A stretch of DNA of 32,435 nucleotides from assembly GCF_001443045.1 (NCBI RefSeq), contig NZ_LKPJ01000051.1, positions 1-32,435 on the forward strand, given 5' to 3'. Shown here piece after piece: positions 1 to 10,608 of the stretch. The position numbers and the translations under genes were made by a program. A model generated the notes under the pieces. That model had not been told where the DNA came from, did not search any database, and saw only the letters and a program-made list of their open reading frames with translations. Every line of letters begins with the position of its first letter. The first letter of the stretch is position 1. This stretch comes from Burkholderia ambifaria (lineage in GTDB: Bacteria > Pseudomonadota > Gammaproteobacteria > Burkholderiales > Burkholderiaceae).

Positions 1-260
1 CTGCCTATGGGTTTCTTGTTGCTCAACGCCTCATTCAAGGCGACAGTAAAAAAAACTCCGCGATCCGCGACCCATTTGCCTTACCCTCGGATTACGTGCC
101 ACGCGGGTCCCCAGCGCATGCAGCGCCACGTGGCTGATTCCATCACCACGCTGCGCTGGCGTATCGCTGCATACATCACGCGCCGGCTCGAGCGATGTCC
201 GTTTTGTTCAGCATCCAATGCTGATTTATTGACACAGTAAGACTAGGCCATGGCACGTCG
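1..260. other. Left-edge stretch without a convincing gene
   Basis: A 77-codon open frame (7-240, plus) exists here but has no recognisable domain and no clear ribosome binding site. It does not resemble the missing N-terminal half of the phospholipase D that follows. The frame of that downstream gene is closed by a TGA at 222-224. The DNA is visibly less G+C-rich than the centre of the window. It is probably the junction where a T6SS effector gene lost its 5' part. Confidence 0.4.
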
Positions 261-1001
261 ATGCCGAATCAAGACAAGGCCGTAGAAGACGAACTCGCGC
301 GCAATCGCCAGCAACAGGCGACCTGGGATGCCTATGTCAAGCAGCAGCAGGCACGCGGTGCACGTCTCGACTACGATCTTTATCCGGCCCCGCTCTCACC
401 GGCTGCGCAAAGTGCCAAGGATCTTGGCGACAAGGCGTCACTTGCGAAATCGCTGGACCAAATGGGAGTTCGCTCGCTGGTAGGGAGCCTTTGGACCTAT
501 GACCGGAACTGGCGTAATTCCAAGTTGAACACCGATACGGCGAACCAGGAGGCACGCTGGGACGAATATGTGAAAAAGCAGCAAGGCAAGGGCGAATTGC
601 CGGACCCGGATTTGGCGCCGATGCTGCCGTTGCCAACGCAAGCGATTGCAGCCCGGTACCGAGAGATTTACATCCACAGCAAACTGCTGTTGATCGACGA
701 CAGTTTCTTCACACTGGGTAGTGCAAACCTGAATTTGCGAAGCATGGCGGTGGACGCCGAGATCAACGTTGGCAGCGATGATCGTGCCAAGAGCACCGAT
801 TTGCGGAAGCGAGTCTGGAAGCTGCATACCGGGGGCAAGCATGACGGTAGCGACGGCAGTCCTATCGCCATCAAGGAAACGTTCATGAAGTGGCAAAAGC
901 TCATGGATACCAACGCTATTCAGAGGAAGCGTGGTCTGGAAACAGCGGGCTTTCTCATGCCATTCCACGACGAACGCACGTCCAGCGTTCGGCTGGCCTA
1001 G
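261..1001 (+). pseudogene. 5'-truncated T6SS phospholipase D effector (Tle5-like), C-terminal HKD part
   Basis: The 246-residue frame carries one complete phospholipase-D HKD motif near residues 137-157: IHSKLLLIDD, then GSANLN, i.e. HxKx4Dx6GSxN. This is followed by an RSM-type helix typical of T6SS Tle5 lipases, which attack phosphatidylethanolamine in target-cell membranes. Family members carry two HKD motifs and are far longer (roughly 600-1000 aa), so the first catalytic half is absent. The frame is closed by TGA at 222-224, and the ATG at 261 has no Shine-Dalgarno sequence. A W-D-x-Y-V-K-x-Q-Q segment occurs twice (about residues 22-30 and 100-108), either an ancestral repeat or a scar of recombination. 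One HKD alone could act only if the protein dimerised. A remnant is the simpler reading. The downstream Sel1 lipoprotein fits the cognate immunity gene. Confidence 0.7.
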
Positions 1002-1039
1002 TGCGCTTTCAGATCATGCGAGTTCCGATGACTTCGACA

Positions 1040-2671
1040 ATGTCCAAACGTATGCGCCTGGCAGGCGTGTTTTCTCTCTTTCTGTTCTTTGCTTGTACAG
1101 CTTGCTCAATGAACGATTCCCTTCCGCGAAACATGTCGCTCGACGCTTTCAACCCGCATCGCGAGACGTTTGTTTGCGTGCATGAATCATCCGTGGTTCC
1201 GGCAGTTGATCCTGAGGCGGACCGCTGGAATCAGCAGGCGCTGACTAAGACAAGCGCATCATTATGGCCGAACCAGCGTGACTACGCCGGTGCTGTCGCG
1301 CTTTGGAGCAAGGCCGCCGAACGCAAGCACTGGAAGGCAATGCTGAACCTCGCGAATGCCTACGCCCAGGGGGTGGGCGTGGACCGCAATACCGAGCGCG
1401 CCGTGCAAATCACAGAGCAAGCCATGACGTTGGGCATCCCGGCTGCGTACGAGTTGATGGGGACGTACTACATGAACGGGACTGGGGTAAAGCAGGATGC
1501 CAGTCGTGCGTACGCATTCTGGCAACTCGCGGCGGACAAGGGAAGCCCGAGCGCCATGGCTTATTTGGGCAGCAAGCTTGATGCCGTCTATGATGATCCG
1601 AAAACAGGTTTTTGGGGCAACCGCAAGATTGCGCTCAAAATGCTCGAGTGTGGATTTGCCCAAGGCAACGGCGATGCCGCATACGCACTCGGAACGACAC
1701 TTGTTGGTTCCGACAAATCGCTTGGCGAAGACAACGAGCGTGCCCTCAAAATCCTGCATGAGGGCGTGAAGTACGGCAGCGCCAAGAGTGCGGGTTACTT
1801 GTTCGGCGCGTTCGATGACGGCGATCCGGTAGCAGGCAATGTGAAGGATCGGGCGCGTGCGGAGCGTTACAGTGTTCTCGCCGACCGCCTCGAGCGCGAT
1901 CCGGACCTTCGCCTGCCGAACCTCGACAAGGTGTTGCCGCTGCCACCGTCCAAATTGCCCAAGTGGGACGGTAGCAAGGAGACGCTGATCAATGCGGCGA
2001 AGGCCGTGATGTCGGTGCCCGCGTCACCTGCCAAACCCGCCGTGCATCCGGTCTCGCTGCGTACTGGTCGTGCTCATGTACCCGACGGCTACACGTTGCC
2101 GGCGAAGCCGCCCTTCACCGTGCCTCCGCAGGCGGAAACCACCGCTGCTCCGGTCGGCGGCTATTGGCTCGCGCAGCTCAAGTATCCGACCGCCGAACGT
2201 CATTTCGCCTGGAATCTGGCGCAGGCGCCGATGCACTACAGCAAGGACGAACTATTTGATCGGAGTCGCCCCGGTCTTGTTCTGGAGGATGGCCGCATCT
2301 TCTTTCATTACATCGGTGACGCGATTCCGATGGCAGTACAACAAGCAGGATTGGAACCCCGCGTGGCGCAGGGCATCGCGCGCGCCGCGGAATTTCCCGA
2401 TCCAGTGATCCAGTGCCGGGGAACACGTGCGTGCCCGGTGACGGGCGTCTGGCAGGCCAGCGTGACGGAGGACCATCCTCGGGCCGCGACGTTCAATCAG
2501 TGGTACCGCCAGGCCTATGTCGCACAGGGCGATTCGTTCCCCGATCCGCGGGACGTGCATCTGGATGTGTCGCCTGCCGACGTGACCTGGACGTGGTGGA
2601 ACGAGGCCAATCGCCTTGGATTCGCGAAACTGCCGGAAGTCAGTGTTGGTAACGCGTCCGGCGACGCTTGA
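1040..2671 (+). CDS. Sel1-repeat lipoprotein, putative T6SS phospholipase immunity protein
   Basis: The 543-aa product from ATG 1040 begins with Lys/Arg residues, a hydrophobic segment and cysteines at 19 and 22 that could be lipidated, so it is probably an outer- or inner-membrane lipoprotein facing the periplasm. In-frame ATGs at 1016 and 1028 are alternatives; 1040 gives the best signal peptide. Residues ~83-185 contain Sel1/TPR-like alpha-helical repeats (AMLNLANAYAQGVGV, AYELMGTYYMNGTGV). The C-terminal third is unlike Sel1 and unrecognised. In Pseudomonas and Burkholderia, Sel1-repeat proteins encoded next to Tle5 (PldB) are its periplasmic immunity proteins, which is the basis of the call. 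It starts 38 nt after the truncated effector and is followed directly by a small membrane protein. Confidence 0.65.
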   Translation: MSKRMRLAGVFSLFLFFACTACSMNDSLPRNMSLDAFNPHRETFVCVHESSVVPAVDPEADRWNQQALTKTSASLWPNQRDYAGAVALWSKAAERKHWKAMLNLANAYAQGVGVDRNTERAVQITEQAMTLGIPAAYELMGTYYMNGTGVKQDASRAYAFWQLAADKGSPSAMAYLGSKLDAVYDDPKTGFWGNRKIALKMLECGFAQGNGDAAYALGTTLVGSDKSLGEDNERALKILHEGVKYGSAKSAGYLFGAFDDGDPVAGNVKDRARAERYSVLADRLERDPDLRLPNLDKVLPLPPSKLPKWDGSKETLINAAKAVMSVPASPAKPAVHPVSLRTGRAHVPDGYTLPAKPPFTVPPQAETTAAPVGGYWLAQLKYPTAERHFAWNLAQAPMHYSKDELFDRSRPGLVLEDGRIFFHYIGDAIPMAVQQAGLEPRVAQGIARAAEFPDPVIQCRGTRACPVTGVWQASVTEDHPRAATFNQWYRQAYVAQGDSFPDPRDVHLDVSPADVTWTWWNEANRLGFAKLPEVSVGNASGDA

Positions 2672-2682
2672 CGGAGCAACGG

Positions 2683-2982
2683 ATGCGCAAATCGACAATG
2701 GCCGCGATCGTAGTGACCGGCGGCCTGATACTGGTTGCCTGGGGTGTCATTGCGTCCCTGGGGGCGGTGTCTCAGGTCAGCGGAGGCAGCTATGGTTCGC
2801 ATGATGTCAGCGATTTCGCGATCGAGAATTTCCTGTTCCTCGGTTCGCTGATTGCATTGGGCGGCCTGGTTGCCTGGTTTGCCAGCCGCGACTCGACGGC
2901 GTCCGACGACGATGACGAGCAGGCGGGCGGCAAGGGCGAAGGCGAATCGTCTGCTCCCGCGCATCGAGATGCAGACTCATGA
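2683..2982 (+). CDS. Small two-TM membrane protein of the T6SS effector patch
   Basis: A 99-aa protein with two hydrophobic helices (about residues 6-28 and 49-66) and an acidic, glycine-rich C-terminal tail containing a run of four Asp. ATG 2683 is preceded by GGAG six bases upstream, which is better supported than the TTG at 2668 that overlaps the previous stop. Its own stop overlaps the next start (ATGA at 2979-2982), so it is very likely translated in one operon with the Sel1 lipoprotein and the pentapeptide protein. No family is recognised. The position suggests an accessory role in immunity or effector handling, which is inference only. Confidence 0.6.
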   Translation: MRKSTMAAIVVTGGLILVAWGVIASLGAVSQVSGGSYGSHDVSDFAIENFLFLGSLIALGGLVAWFASRDSTASDDDDEQAGGKGEGESSAPAHRDADS

Positions 2983-3482
2983 GCAGTTCTGAAATCATCT
3001 ACAAGCATGACCTGTGGCGCAAGGGTGCGGGTGGTACGCCGGCGGGACTGTCCGGTCAGACGGACAGTTCGGCCTATGCCGGCCTGGATCTGGGCCTCGC
3101 GCAATTCGCAGGCAGCAACTTCAGCGGCAGCAGTTTCACCGGCACATCATTCCGGCAGGCCGGCTGGACAGGCTGTCGGTTCTCTGCCTGCACGTTTTCC
3201 AGTTGCGATTTTTCGGGGATTGCGATTTCCGGATGCACGTTCGTCGATTGCAGCTTCGACGAAGCCGCCTTTCATGGCAGTACTTTCAATGGTGTGAAAT
3301 TTCTCGGATGCAGGTGGAATGGCGTCCGGTTCGACAACAACACGTGGCATTCGGTGCAAGTGCTGGACTGCACGGGAAGCATGGTCGAAGCCCATGGACT
3401 CAAGGGGTTGGACGTGGATTTCACGGGCAGCTATTTCGAGCATCTGGCATTCGAGGACACGGAAATCAACGGCGGGCATTGA
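2979..3482 (+). CDS. Pentapeptide-repeat protein
   Basis: A 167-aa protein. Residues ~35-135 show continuous pentapeptide repeats with a central Phe/Trp/Cys every five residues (FAGSN FSGSS FTGTS F, then CRFSACTFSSCDF), predicted to fold into a right-handed quadrilateral beta-helix. It is unusually Cys-rich for this fold. The start overlaps the preceding stop (ATGA). Pentapeptide proteins are recurrent passengers of T6SS vgrG/effector islands, with mostly unknown roles. There is no signal peptide, so it is predicted cytosolic. It ends the plus-strand operon. Confidence 0.75.
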   Translation: MSSSEIIYKHDLWRKGAGGTPAGLSGQTDSSAYAGLDLGLAQFAGSNFSGSSFTGTSFRQAGWTGCRFSACTFSSCDFSGIAISGCTFVDCSFDEAAFHGSTFNGVKFLGCRWNGVRFDNNTWHSVQVLDCTGSMVEAHGLKGLDVDFTGSYFEHLAFEDTEINGGH

Positions 3483-3495
3483 GTCGGGTGCATGT

Positions 3496-3530
3496 CCATT
3501 CACGGTTTGCCTCGTGGCGACAGTGAATGG
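3496..3530 (+). terminator. Stem-loop after the T6SS accessory operon
   Basis: A perfect 8-bp inverted repeat, CCATTCAC (3496-3503) and GTGAATGG (3523-3530), has a 19-nt loop and starts 14 nt after the pentapeptide gene stop. There is no T-run, so it could be a weak or Rho-assisted terminator or an RNA-stabilising hairpin. Confidence 0.35.
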
Positions 3531-3832
3531 GGGGCGGCATCCAGAGCGTTTGGTGTTCATCCAGCGTTTGACGCGGAAAATATGCCGCCATCAACACCGG
3601 CAGCCGGGGTTGAGCAATCGACTCGCGGTATGCGTGGGAGGAATCGCACATCGTCATCCCGGTCGGAGGGGCATCGAGATACTTGATGCCCGACCCGTTC
3701 AAGCAGCGGTATGGTTCAACCGAAGCAACCGGGGTCATTCTCCAGGATTGAAATAGTCAGGAGAAATCAGGCAGTGCGAAATTACGCTCATTTTGAGCAA
3801 GAGCGGCTTCCCTGGTCTCAGGCGGCGGGTCG
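3531..3832. other. Gene-poor stretch between T6SS patch and His-rich gene
   Basis: Both strands contain short open frames (for example 3466-3738 minus and 3492-3686 plus), but none has a ribosome binding site or recognisable domain. Codon use is not Burkholderia-like in any frame. It looks like the degraded border of the lower-G+C left module. No repeats or promoter-grade motifs were found. Confidence 0.3.
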
Positions 3833-4117
3833 TCAATATTCACGATGGTCGTGTTCGTGATAGTGCTCGCGCCACGGATCACGTTCACGCGGATGACGAT
3901 GCCTCCACGCGTCGTGCTCCCAATAGCGATGGCCGTCCCAGTAGCGGTCGCCGTGCATGCCAATCGTGACTGACACACCCGGGGCCGGACGTGGCTCTTC
4001 GTACCTCGGCTGCGGTGCAACGTAGACTTGCGCGAAGGCCGCGCCGGCCGCGACGAGTGTGCTGCCTGCCACGAGTGTCGCCAGAATTCGACGTATTGCA
4101 ATTGTCATGGGCTTCAT
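3833..4117 (-). CDS. Small exported His/Trp/Arg-rich protein
   Basis: A 94-aa product. ATG at 4117-4115 is preceded by GGAGG with eight bases of spacing, a strong site. Residues 1-30 form a classical Sec signal peptide (basic start, hydrophobic core, AAFA-QV cleavage region). The mature part has a Pro/Arg stretch and then about nine His in the last ~42 residues, arranged in HRYWEHD, RHRHPRER and HYHEHDH motifs. The His-Asp/Glu pairs suggest divalent-metal or acid buffering in the periplasm, but this is inferred from composition only. Similar short exported proteins are common in Burkholderiales and uncharacterised. It lies on the same strand as the YdeP-like gene, after a stem-loop. Confidence 0.7.
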   Translation of the reverse strand: MKPMTIAIRRILATLVAGSTLVAAGAAFAQVYVAPQPRYEEPRPAPGVSVTIGMHGDRYWDGHRYWEHDAWRHRHPRERDPWREHYHEHDHREY

Positions 4118-4172
4118 CGTCCTGTCCTCCATCAAATACCTGAGGACGAGCACGATTTGTTCCCATACGAAG

Positions 4173-4204
4173 CGGCCGCCGCATCGGTTGCGATGCGGCG
4201 GCCG
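4173..4204 (-). terminator. Strong hairpin downstream of the molybdopterin oxidoreductase gene
   Basis: A perfect 14-bp inverted repeat, CGGCCGCCGCATCG (4173-4186) and CGATGCGGCGGCCG (4191-4204), has a GTTG loop. It lies ~90 nt beyond the stop of the minus-strand oxidoreductase and before the His-rich gene. No T-tract follows, so termination would depend on hairpin strength or Rho. Confidence 0.55.
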
Positions 4205-4292
4205 GGAGCGCGGGAGAGGGGGCAGGCAGGAATCAGTGCGCGGCGTGTCGTATCGTGCCGTGCCGTGCGTGACTAATCTGCCTGCTCGCGGA

Positions 4293-6572
4293 TCAGACGA
4301 CCGCCGAGCGCGCGACCCGCACCGGCACCGACTTGTACGACGGCGTGCCGCTTTCCTTGTCGATGTAGTCGAGCGGCACGAGCACGTTCGCTTCCGGGTA
4401 ATACGCGCCGACCGATCCCGGCGCGATGTCGTACTCGATCGCGGTGATCTTTTCGAGACGCAACGTGCGGCCCGATGCGGTGATCGTCTCGATGTCGACG
4501 AGGTCGCCGTGTTCGAGCCCGTACTTCGCGAGATCCGCCGCGTTCATGAACAGCACATCGCGTCGCCCGAACACGCCGCGATAGCGATCGTCGAGCCCGT
4601 AGATCGTCGTGTTGTACTGGTCGTGGCTGCGCAGCGTGATCAGCCGCAGCACCTGCTCGCCGCCGAGCACGTCCGCGTCTTCCTTCACGCCCGTGTAGAC
4701 CGAGAACATCGCCTTGCCGGTCGGCGTCGGCCACACGCGCTCGGTGGGTGGCAGCGGCAGGCGGAAGCCGCCCGGCGTGCGGATGCGCTCGTTGAACGCC
4801 TCGAAGCCGGGCACCGTGCGGTCGATCAGGTCGCGGATGCGGTCGTAGTCGGCGATCAGGTCGAGCCACGCGACCTTGCTGGCCGGCAGCGTCGCGTGAG
4901 CGATTCCCGCGACGATCGCGGGCTCGGAGCGCAACTGGTCGGACGCGGGCTTGAGCTTGCCGGCCGACGCGTGGACCATCGACATCGAATCCTCGACGGT
5001 GATCGACTGCCGGCCGCTCGCCTGCATGTCGAGCTCGGTGCGGCCGAGCACGGGCAGGATATAGGTTTCCTTCGCAACGAGCAGGTGCGAGCGGTTCAGC
5101 TTCGTACCGAGGTGCACGCTGAGATCGAGCTTCGCCATCGCGGGGAACGACAGCTCGGGGTCAGGCAGCGCGACCGCGAAGTTGCCGCCGAGGCACAGCA
5201 GTGCCTTGGCCTGGCCGTCGACCATCGCCTGCATCGCCTGCACGGCGTCGTGCCCGTGATGCGCGGGCGGCTTGAAGCCGCACACGTCCTCGATCTTCTG
5301 CAGGAACTCGGCCGACGGCTTCTCGGTGATGCCGACCGTGCGGTTGCCCTGCACGTTCGAGTGGCCGCGCAGCGGGCACACGCCCGCGCCGGGCTTGCCG
5401 AAGTTGCCGCGCATCAGCAGCAGGTCGGCGATCAGGCGCACGGTCGCGGTGCCCTTGTTGTGCTGCGTGACGCCCATCCCGTACGTGATGATCGTCGCGT
5501 TCGACTTCGCATAGGCGAGCGCGACCTCCTCGAGCTGCGCCTGGCTCAGGCCGCTCGCGCGCTCGATGTCGTCCCACGACGTGGCCTGCAAGTCGGTGGA
5601 GAACGCGTCGAAGCCGTTGGTGTGCTGCGCGATGAAGTCGCGGTCGAGCACGTCGCCGCGCTCGACCTCGAGCTGCAGCAGCGCCTTCATGATGCCCTTC
5701 AGCGCGGCCGCGTCGCCGCCCGCGTCGACCTGGTAGTACGTCGACGCGATGCGCGTCGAGCCGAACGACGCCATCTCGATCATGTCCTGCGGATCCGCGA
5801 AGCGTTCGAGTGCGCGCTCGCGCAGCGGGTTGAACACGATGATCGGCACGTGGCGGCGCGAGCACTCGTGCAGCGTGCCCATCATCCGCGGATGGTTGGT
5901 GCCGGGGTTGTGGCCGATCGAGATGATCAGCTCGCAGTGGTCGAAATCCTCGAGCGACACTGTGCCCTTGCCGATCCCGATCGACTGCGGCAGGCCGACG
6001 CTGGTCGGCTCGTGGCACATGTTCGAGCAGTCGGGGAAGTTGTTGGTGCCGAGCTCGCGCGCGAACAATTGATACAGGTATGCGGCTTCGTTCGACGCAC
6101 GGCCCGACGTGTAGAACTCGACCTGCTCGGGCGGCAGTGCGCGCAGCACCTCGCCGATGCGTGCGAACGCGTCGTCCCATTCGACCGCGCGGAACGTGTC
6201 GGTCGCGCGATCGTAGACGAGCGGATGCGTGAGCCGGCCCATGTTCTCCAGCTCGTAGTCGGACATCCGCAGCAGCGACGATACCGTGTTCGCCGCGAAG
6301 AAATCGGGCGTCACGCGCTTGGTCGTCGCTTCCCACGTGACGGCCTTCGCGCCGTTCTCGCAGAACTGGAACGTCGACTTGTGTTCCTTGTCGGGCCATG
6401 CGCAGCCGGGACAGTCGAAACCGTCGGGCTGGTTGGTCCGCATCAGCACGATCGGCGCCTCGATGGTGTCCATCTGCGTACGCACCGCATCGGCTGTCGC
6501 ACGAAGCGCGCCCCAACCGCCGGCGGGCCCATCGTACTTCCTGATGCCTGGCACTTCGCGTCGATTTGTCAT
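4293..6572 (-). CDS. ydeP: FdhF/YdeP family molybdopterin oxidoreductase
   Basis: The 759-aa protein matches the YdeP branch of the formate dehydrogenase-H/DMSO-reductase superfamily: a cytosolic, bis-molybdopterin-binding oxidoreductase with no signal peptide. Visible marks are CPGC at residues 54-57 with a further Cys at 71, the family's variant of the N-terminal [4Fe-4S] motif. SNMCHEPTS at 183-191 has Cys186 in the position of the Mo-ligating Sec/Cys of FdhF, followed by SVGL. GHNPGTNHP and the molydopterin-dinucleotide domain (YNTTIYGLDDRYRG, PEANVLVPL) lie further on. ATG 6572 was chosen because GGAG lies seven bases upstream; longer starts reach only low-complexity DNA. The substrate of YdeP proteins is unsettled (E. 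coli ydeP is linked to acid resistance). No fdhD or Mo-cofactor gene is adjacent. A strong hairpin separates it from the upstream clp gene. Confidence 0.85.
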   Translation of the reverse strand: MTNRREVPGIRKYDGPAGGWGALRATADAVRTQMDTIEAPIVLMRTNQPDGFDCPGCAWPDKEHKSTFQFCENGAKAVTWEATTKRVTPDFFAANTVSSLLRMSDYELENMGRLTHPLVYDRATDTFRAVEWDDAFARIGEVLRALPPEQVEFYTSGRASNEAAYLYQLFARELGTNNFPDCSNMCHEPTSVGLPQSIGIGKGTVSLEDFDHCELIISIGHNPGTNHPRMMGTLHECSRRHVPIIVFNPLRERALERFADPQDMIEMASFGSTRIASTYYQVDAGGDAAALKGIMKALLQLEVERGDVLDRDFIAQHTNGFDAFSTDLQATSWDDIERASGLSQAQLEEVALAYAKSNATIITYGMGVTQHNKGTATVRLIADLLLMRGNFGKPGAGVCPLRGHSNVQGNRTVGITEKPSAEFLQKIEDVCGFKPPAHHGHDAVQAMQAMVDGQAKALLCLGGNFAVALPDPELSFPAMAKLDLSVHLGTKLNRSHLLVAKETYILPVLGRTELDMQASGRQSITVEDSMSMVHASAGKLKPASDQLRSEPAIVAGIAHATLPASKVAWLDLIADYDRIRDLIDRTVPGFEAFNERIRTPGGFRLPLPPTERVWPTPTGKAMFSVYTGVKEDADVLGGEQVLRLITLRSHDQYNTTIYGLDDRYRGVFGRRDVLFMNAADLAKYGLEHGDLVDIETITASGRTLRLEKITAIEYDIAPGSVGAYYPEANVLVPLDYIDKESGTPSYKSVPVRVARSAVV

Positions 6573-6634
6573 GTGAATCTCCATCAGCCGCACCCTGTGC
6601 GGGCGGCTCGGTTGCGCCGTGTCGCGGCGTGGGG

Positions 6635-6659
6635 CGGCTCCGTCCGGCGGACGGAGCCG
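6635..6659 (-). terminator. Hairpin downstream of the Clp ATPase gene
   Basis: A perfect 11-bp inverted repeat, CGGCTCCGTCC (6635-6645) and GGACGGAGCCG (6649-6659), has a GGC loop. It lies 35 nt past the Clp gene stop and ~60 nt before the ydeP-like start. There is no U-run. It is a likely terminator or processing boundary that uncouples the two genes. Confidence 0.6.
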
Positions 6660-6694
6660 GTCATGCAAGCCCGTGCGTCCGGGCCTGCGTGGTG

Positions 6695-9559
<2,865 letters not shown>

Positions 9560-9648
9560 GGTGGTCTGGCTCCTGTCGGTGAAGGTGGGTCGAAGGGTGA
9601 GGTCCCGATGCGGTGTGGCGCTTGCGCGTCCAGACGGCGACCGCGACC

Positions 9649-9733
9649 GCACGACGCACGACGCGGCGGCGCACGACGCACGACGCACGACGCACGACGC
9701 ACGACGCACGACGCACGACGCACGACGCACGAC
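9649..9733. repeat. 7-bp tandem repeat (GCACGAC) in the clp 5' leader
   Basis: Two perfect copies of GCACGAC (9649-9662) are followed by an 8-bp interruption and then nine perfect, uninterrupted copies (9671-9733). The array lies ~90-175 nt upstream of the clp start codon and downstream of the promoter candidate, so it would be transcribed into the 5' untranslated region. Perfect heptamer arrays change length by slippage, so this is a likely strain-variable locus. A unit that is not a multiple of three argues against a coding role. Confidence 0.9.
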
Positions 9734-9841
9734 GCGCGTGCCGCGCCTCTGCGGTCGCGCAGCGCGCGTCGGCGTGGCGCACGGGCGCGTCGGGAAGCGC
9801 GAGTGCTGCGAGGAGCCCACGGCATCGCTTCGACTGCGTTC

Positions 9842-9870
9842 AAAATAGCGAATCGGCAGGGGCCATCCAA
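9842..9870 (-). promoter_or_regulatory. Candidate promoter for the clp gene
   Basis: On the minus strand TTGGAT (9870-9865) is separated by exactly 17 bp from TATTTT (9847-9842): 4/6 matches to each sigma-70 hexamer. The same stretch can be read as a heat-shock type element, CTTGGAT-N14-CGCTATTT, against CTTGAAA-N13-15-CCCCATNT. That would suit a disaggregase, but the match is partial. The implied leader is ~280 nt long and contains the heptamer array. Confidence 0.45.
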
Positions 9871-10231
9871 GACACAGTTCCACGCCGGACCGGCCCTGAA
9901 TTGCACCCTCACATGGACGCGCGCATCGGCGGCAAGGAGTACAGACGGGCGTGCGCACGGCGGTGCGGGCGTGCGCGGCGGGTGAGGTGTGCGATGGCTG
10001 GACGCGGAGGCGAACGGCGCGCGGTGCGACATCGGCGCGCAGGGCGCCGGCAGCCGGAAAACGGCTCGCAAGGCGGGAGGCGTGGCACGGTGCGTGTGCT
10101 GACGGGCGAGCGTGCGGGAACCGGTCATGACCGGCCACGCGCGCGCCGCAGCCGATGCGTGCGTGGGGGCCGAAGGCGAGGGCGGGTTGCACGGGTCGGG
10201 CCGGACATGGCGCAACCGTGGGGAACCGCGA

Positions 10232-10501
10232 TCAGTCGGAAAGTTTCATCGCGAGCCGCTGCCGCGCAATCTGTTTCACGTCGGTCGAGAGTGCCGCATT
10301 CGGCAGACCATTGGCCCAGACGGAGAACGAATCCTCGATCAGGTTGCGCGTGTCGGGCGGCAGCTCGGCCAGCATCAGCGACACCACGGTAAACAGCACG
10401 GCGGTATCGCCGGCCTGGCTGCTCGCGTTCGCGTCGACCGTCTTCTTCAGGGTGTCGACCGACGCCTGCAGCGCCTGCAATGCCTCATTCGAATCGCTCA
10501 T
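10232..10501 (-). CDS. 90-aa protein of unknown function, last gene of the encapsulin operon
   Basis: A small, soluble, helical protein from ATG 10501, with GGAG nine bases upstream. The N-terminal 30 residues are heptad-like (ALQALQASVDTLKKTV), suggesting a coiled coil. The middle is hydrophobic (AVLFTVVSLMLAEL) followed by PPDTRNLIEDSF, and the C-terminus is basic-helical. It has no signal peptide and no encapsulin targeting peptide at its end, so it is not an obvious cargo. It lies ~107 nt after the encapsulin gene on the same strand, across a 10-bp hairpin, so it may be expressed with or below the shell gene. No family is recognised. It could be a shell-associated accessory or an unrelated neighbour. 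Confidence 0.6.
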   Translation of the reverse strand: MSDSNEALQALQASVDTLKKTVDANASSQAGDTAVLFTVVSLMLAELPPDTRNLIEDSFSVWANGLPNAALSTDVKQIARQRLAMKLSD

Positions 10502-10566
10502 GACACACACTCCATGCAAGATGGGCTGGATCGGCGACGAACATGCGGCCGGCGGCGCGGCCGGTC

Positions 10567-10596
10567 GCGCACGATGCCCGGGCGGACATCGTGCGC
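10567..10596 (-). terminator. Hairpin between encapsulin and the 90-aa gene
   Basis: A perfect 10-bp inverted repeat, GCGCACGATG (10567-10576) and CATCGTGCGC (10587-10596), with a 10-nt loop, 13 nt past the encapsulin stop. There is no T-run. It may terminate most transcripts or stabilise the 3' end so that shell mRNA exceeds the downstream message. Confidence 0.5.
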
Positions 10597-10608
10597 CGGC
10601 AACCGCGC

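Larger units (their letters stand above)
9560..10231. other. 672-nt leader/intergenic region of the clp gene
   Basis: It holds the clp ribosome binding site, a heptamer array (9649-9733) and a minus-strand promoter candidate (9842-9870). The part from ~9900 to 10231 has very high G+C and is open in several frames only because stop codons are rare. No domain, start signal or Burkholderia-like codon pattern supports a gene there. Confidence 0.5.

Noticed and set aside
7..240. 77-codon frame at the left edge as the missing first half of the phospholipase
   Set aside because: No HKD or other phospholipase motif is present and it lies in a different frame.
9560..10192. N-terminal extension of the Clp ATPase by ~210 codons
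   Set aside because: The extension covers the heptamer array and repetitive Arg/Val/Ala codons; the family start with its Cys motif and a good ribosome site is at 9559.
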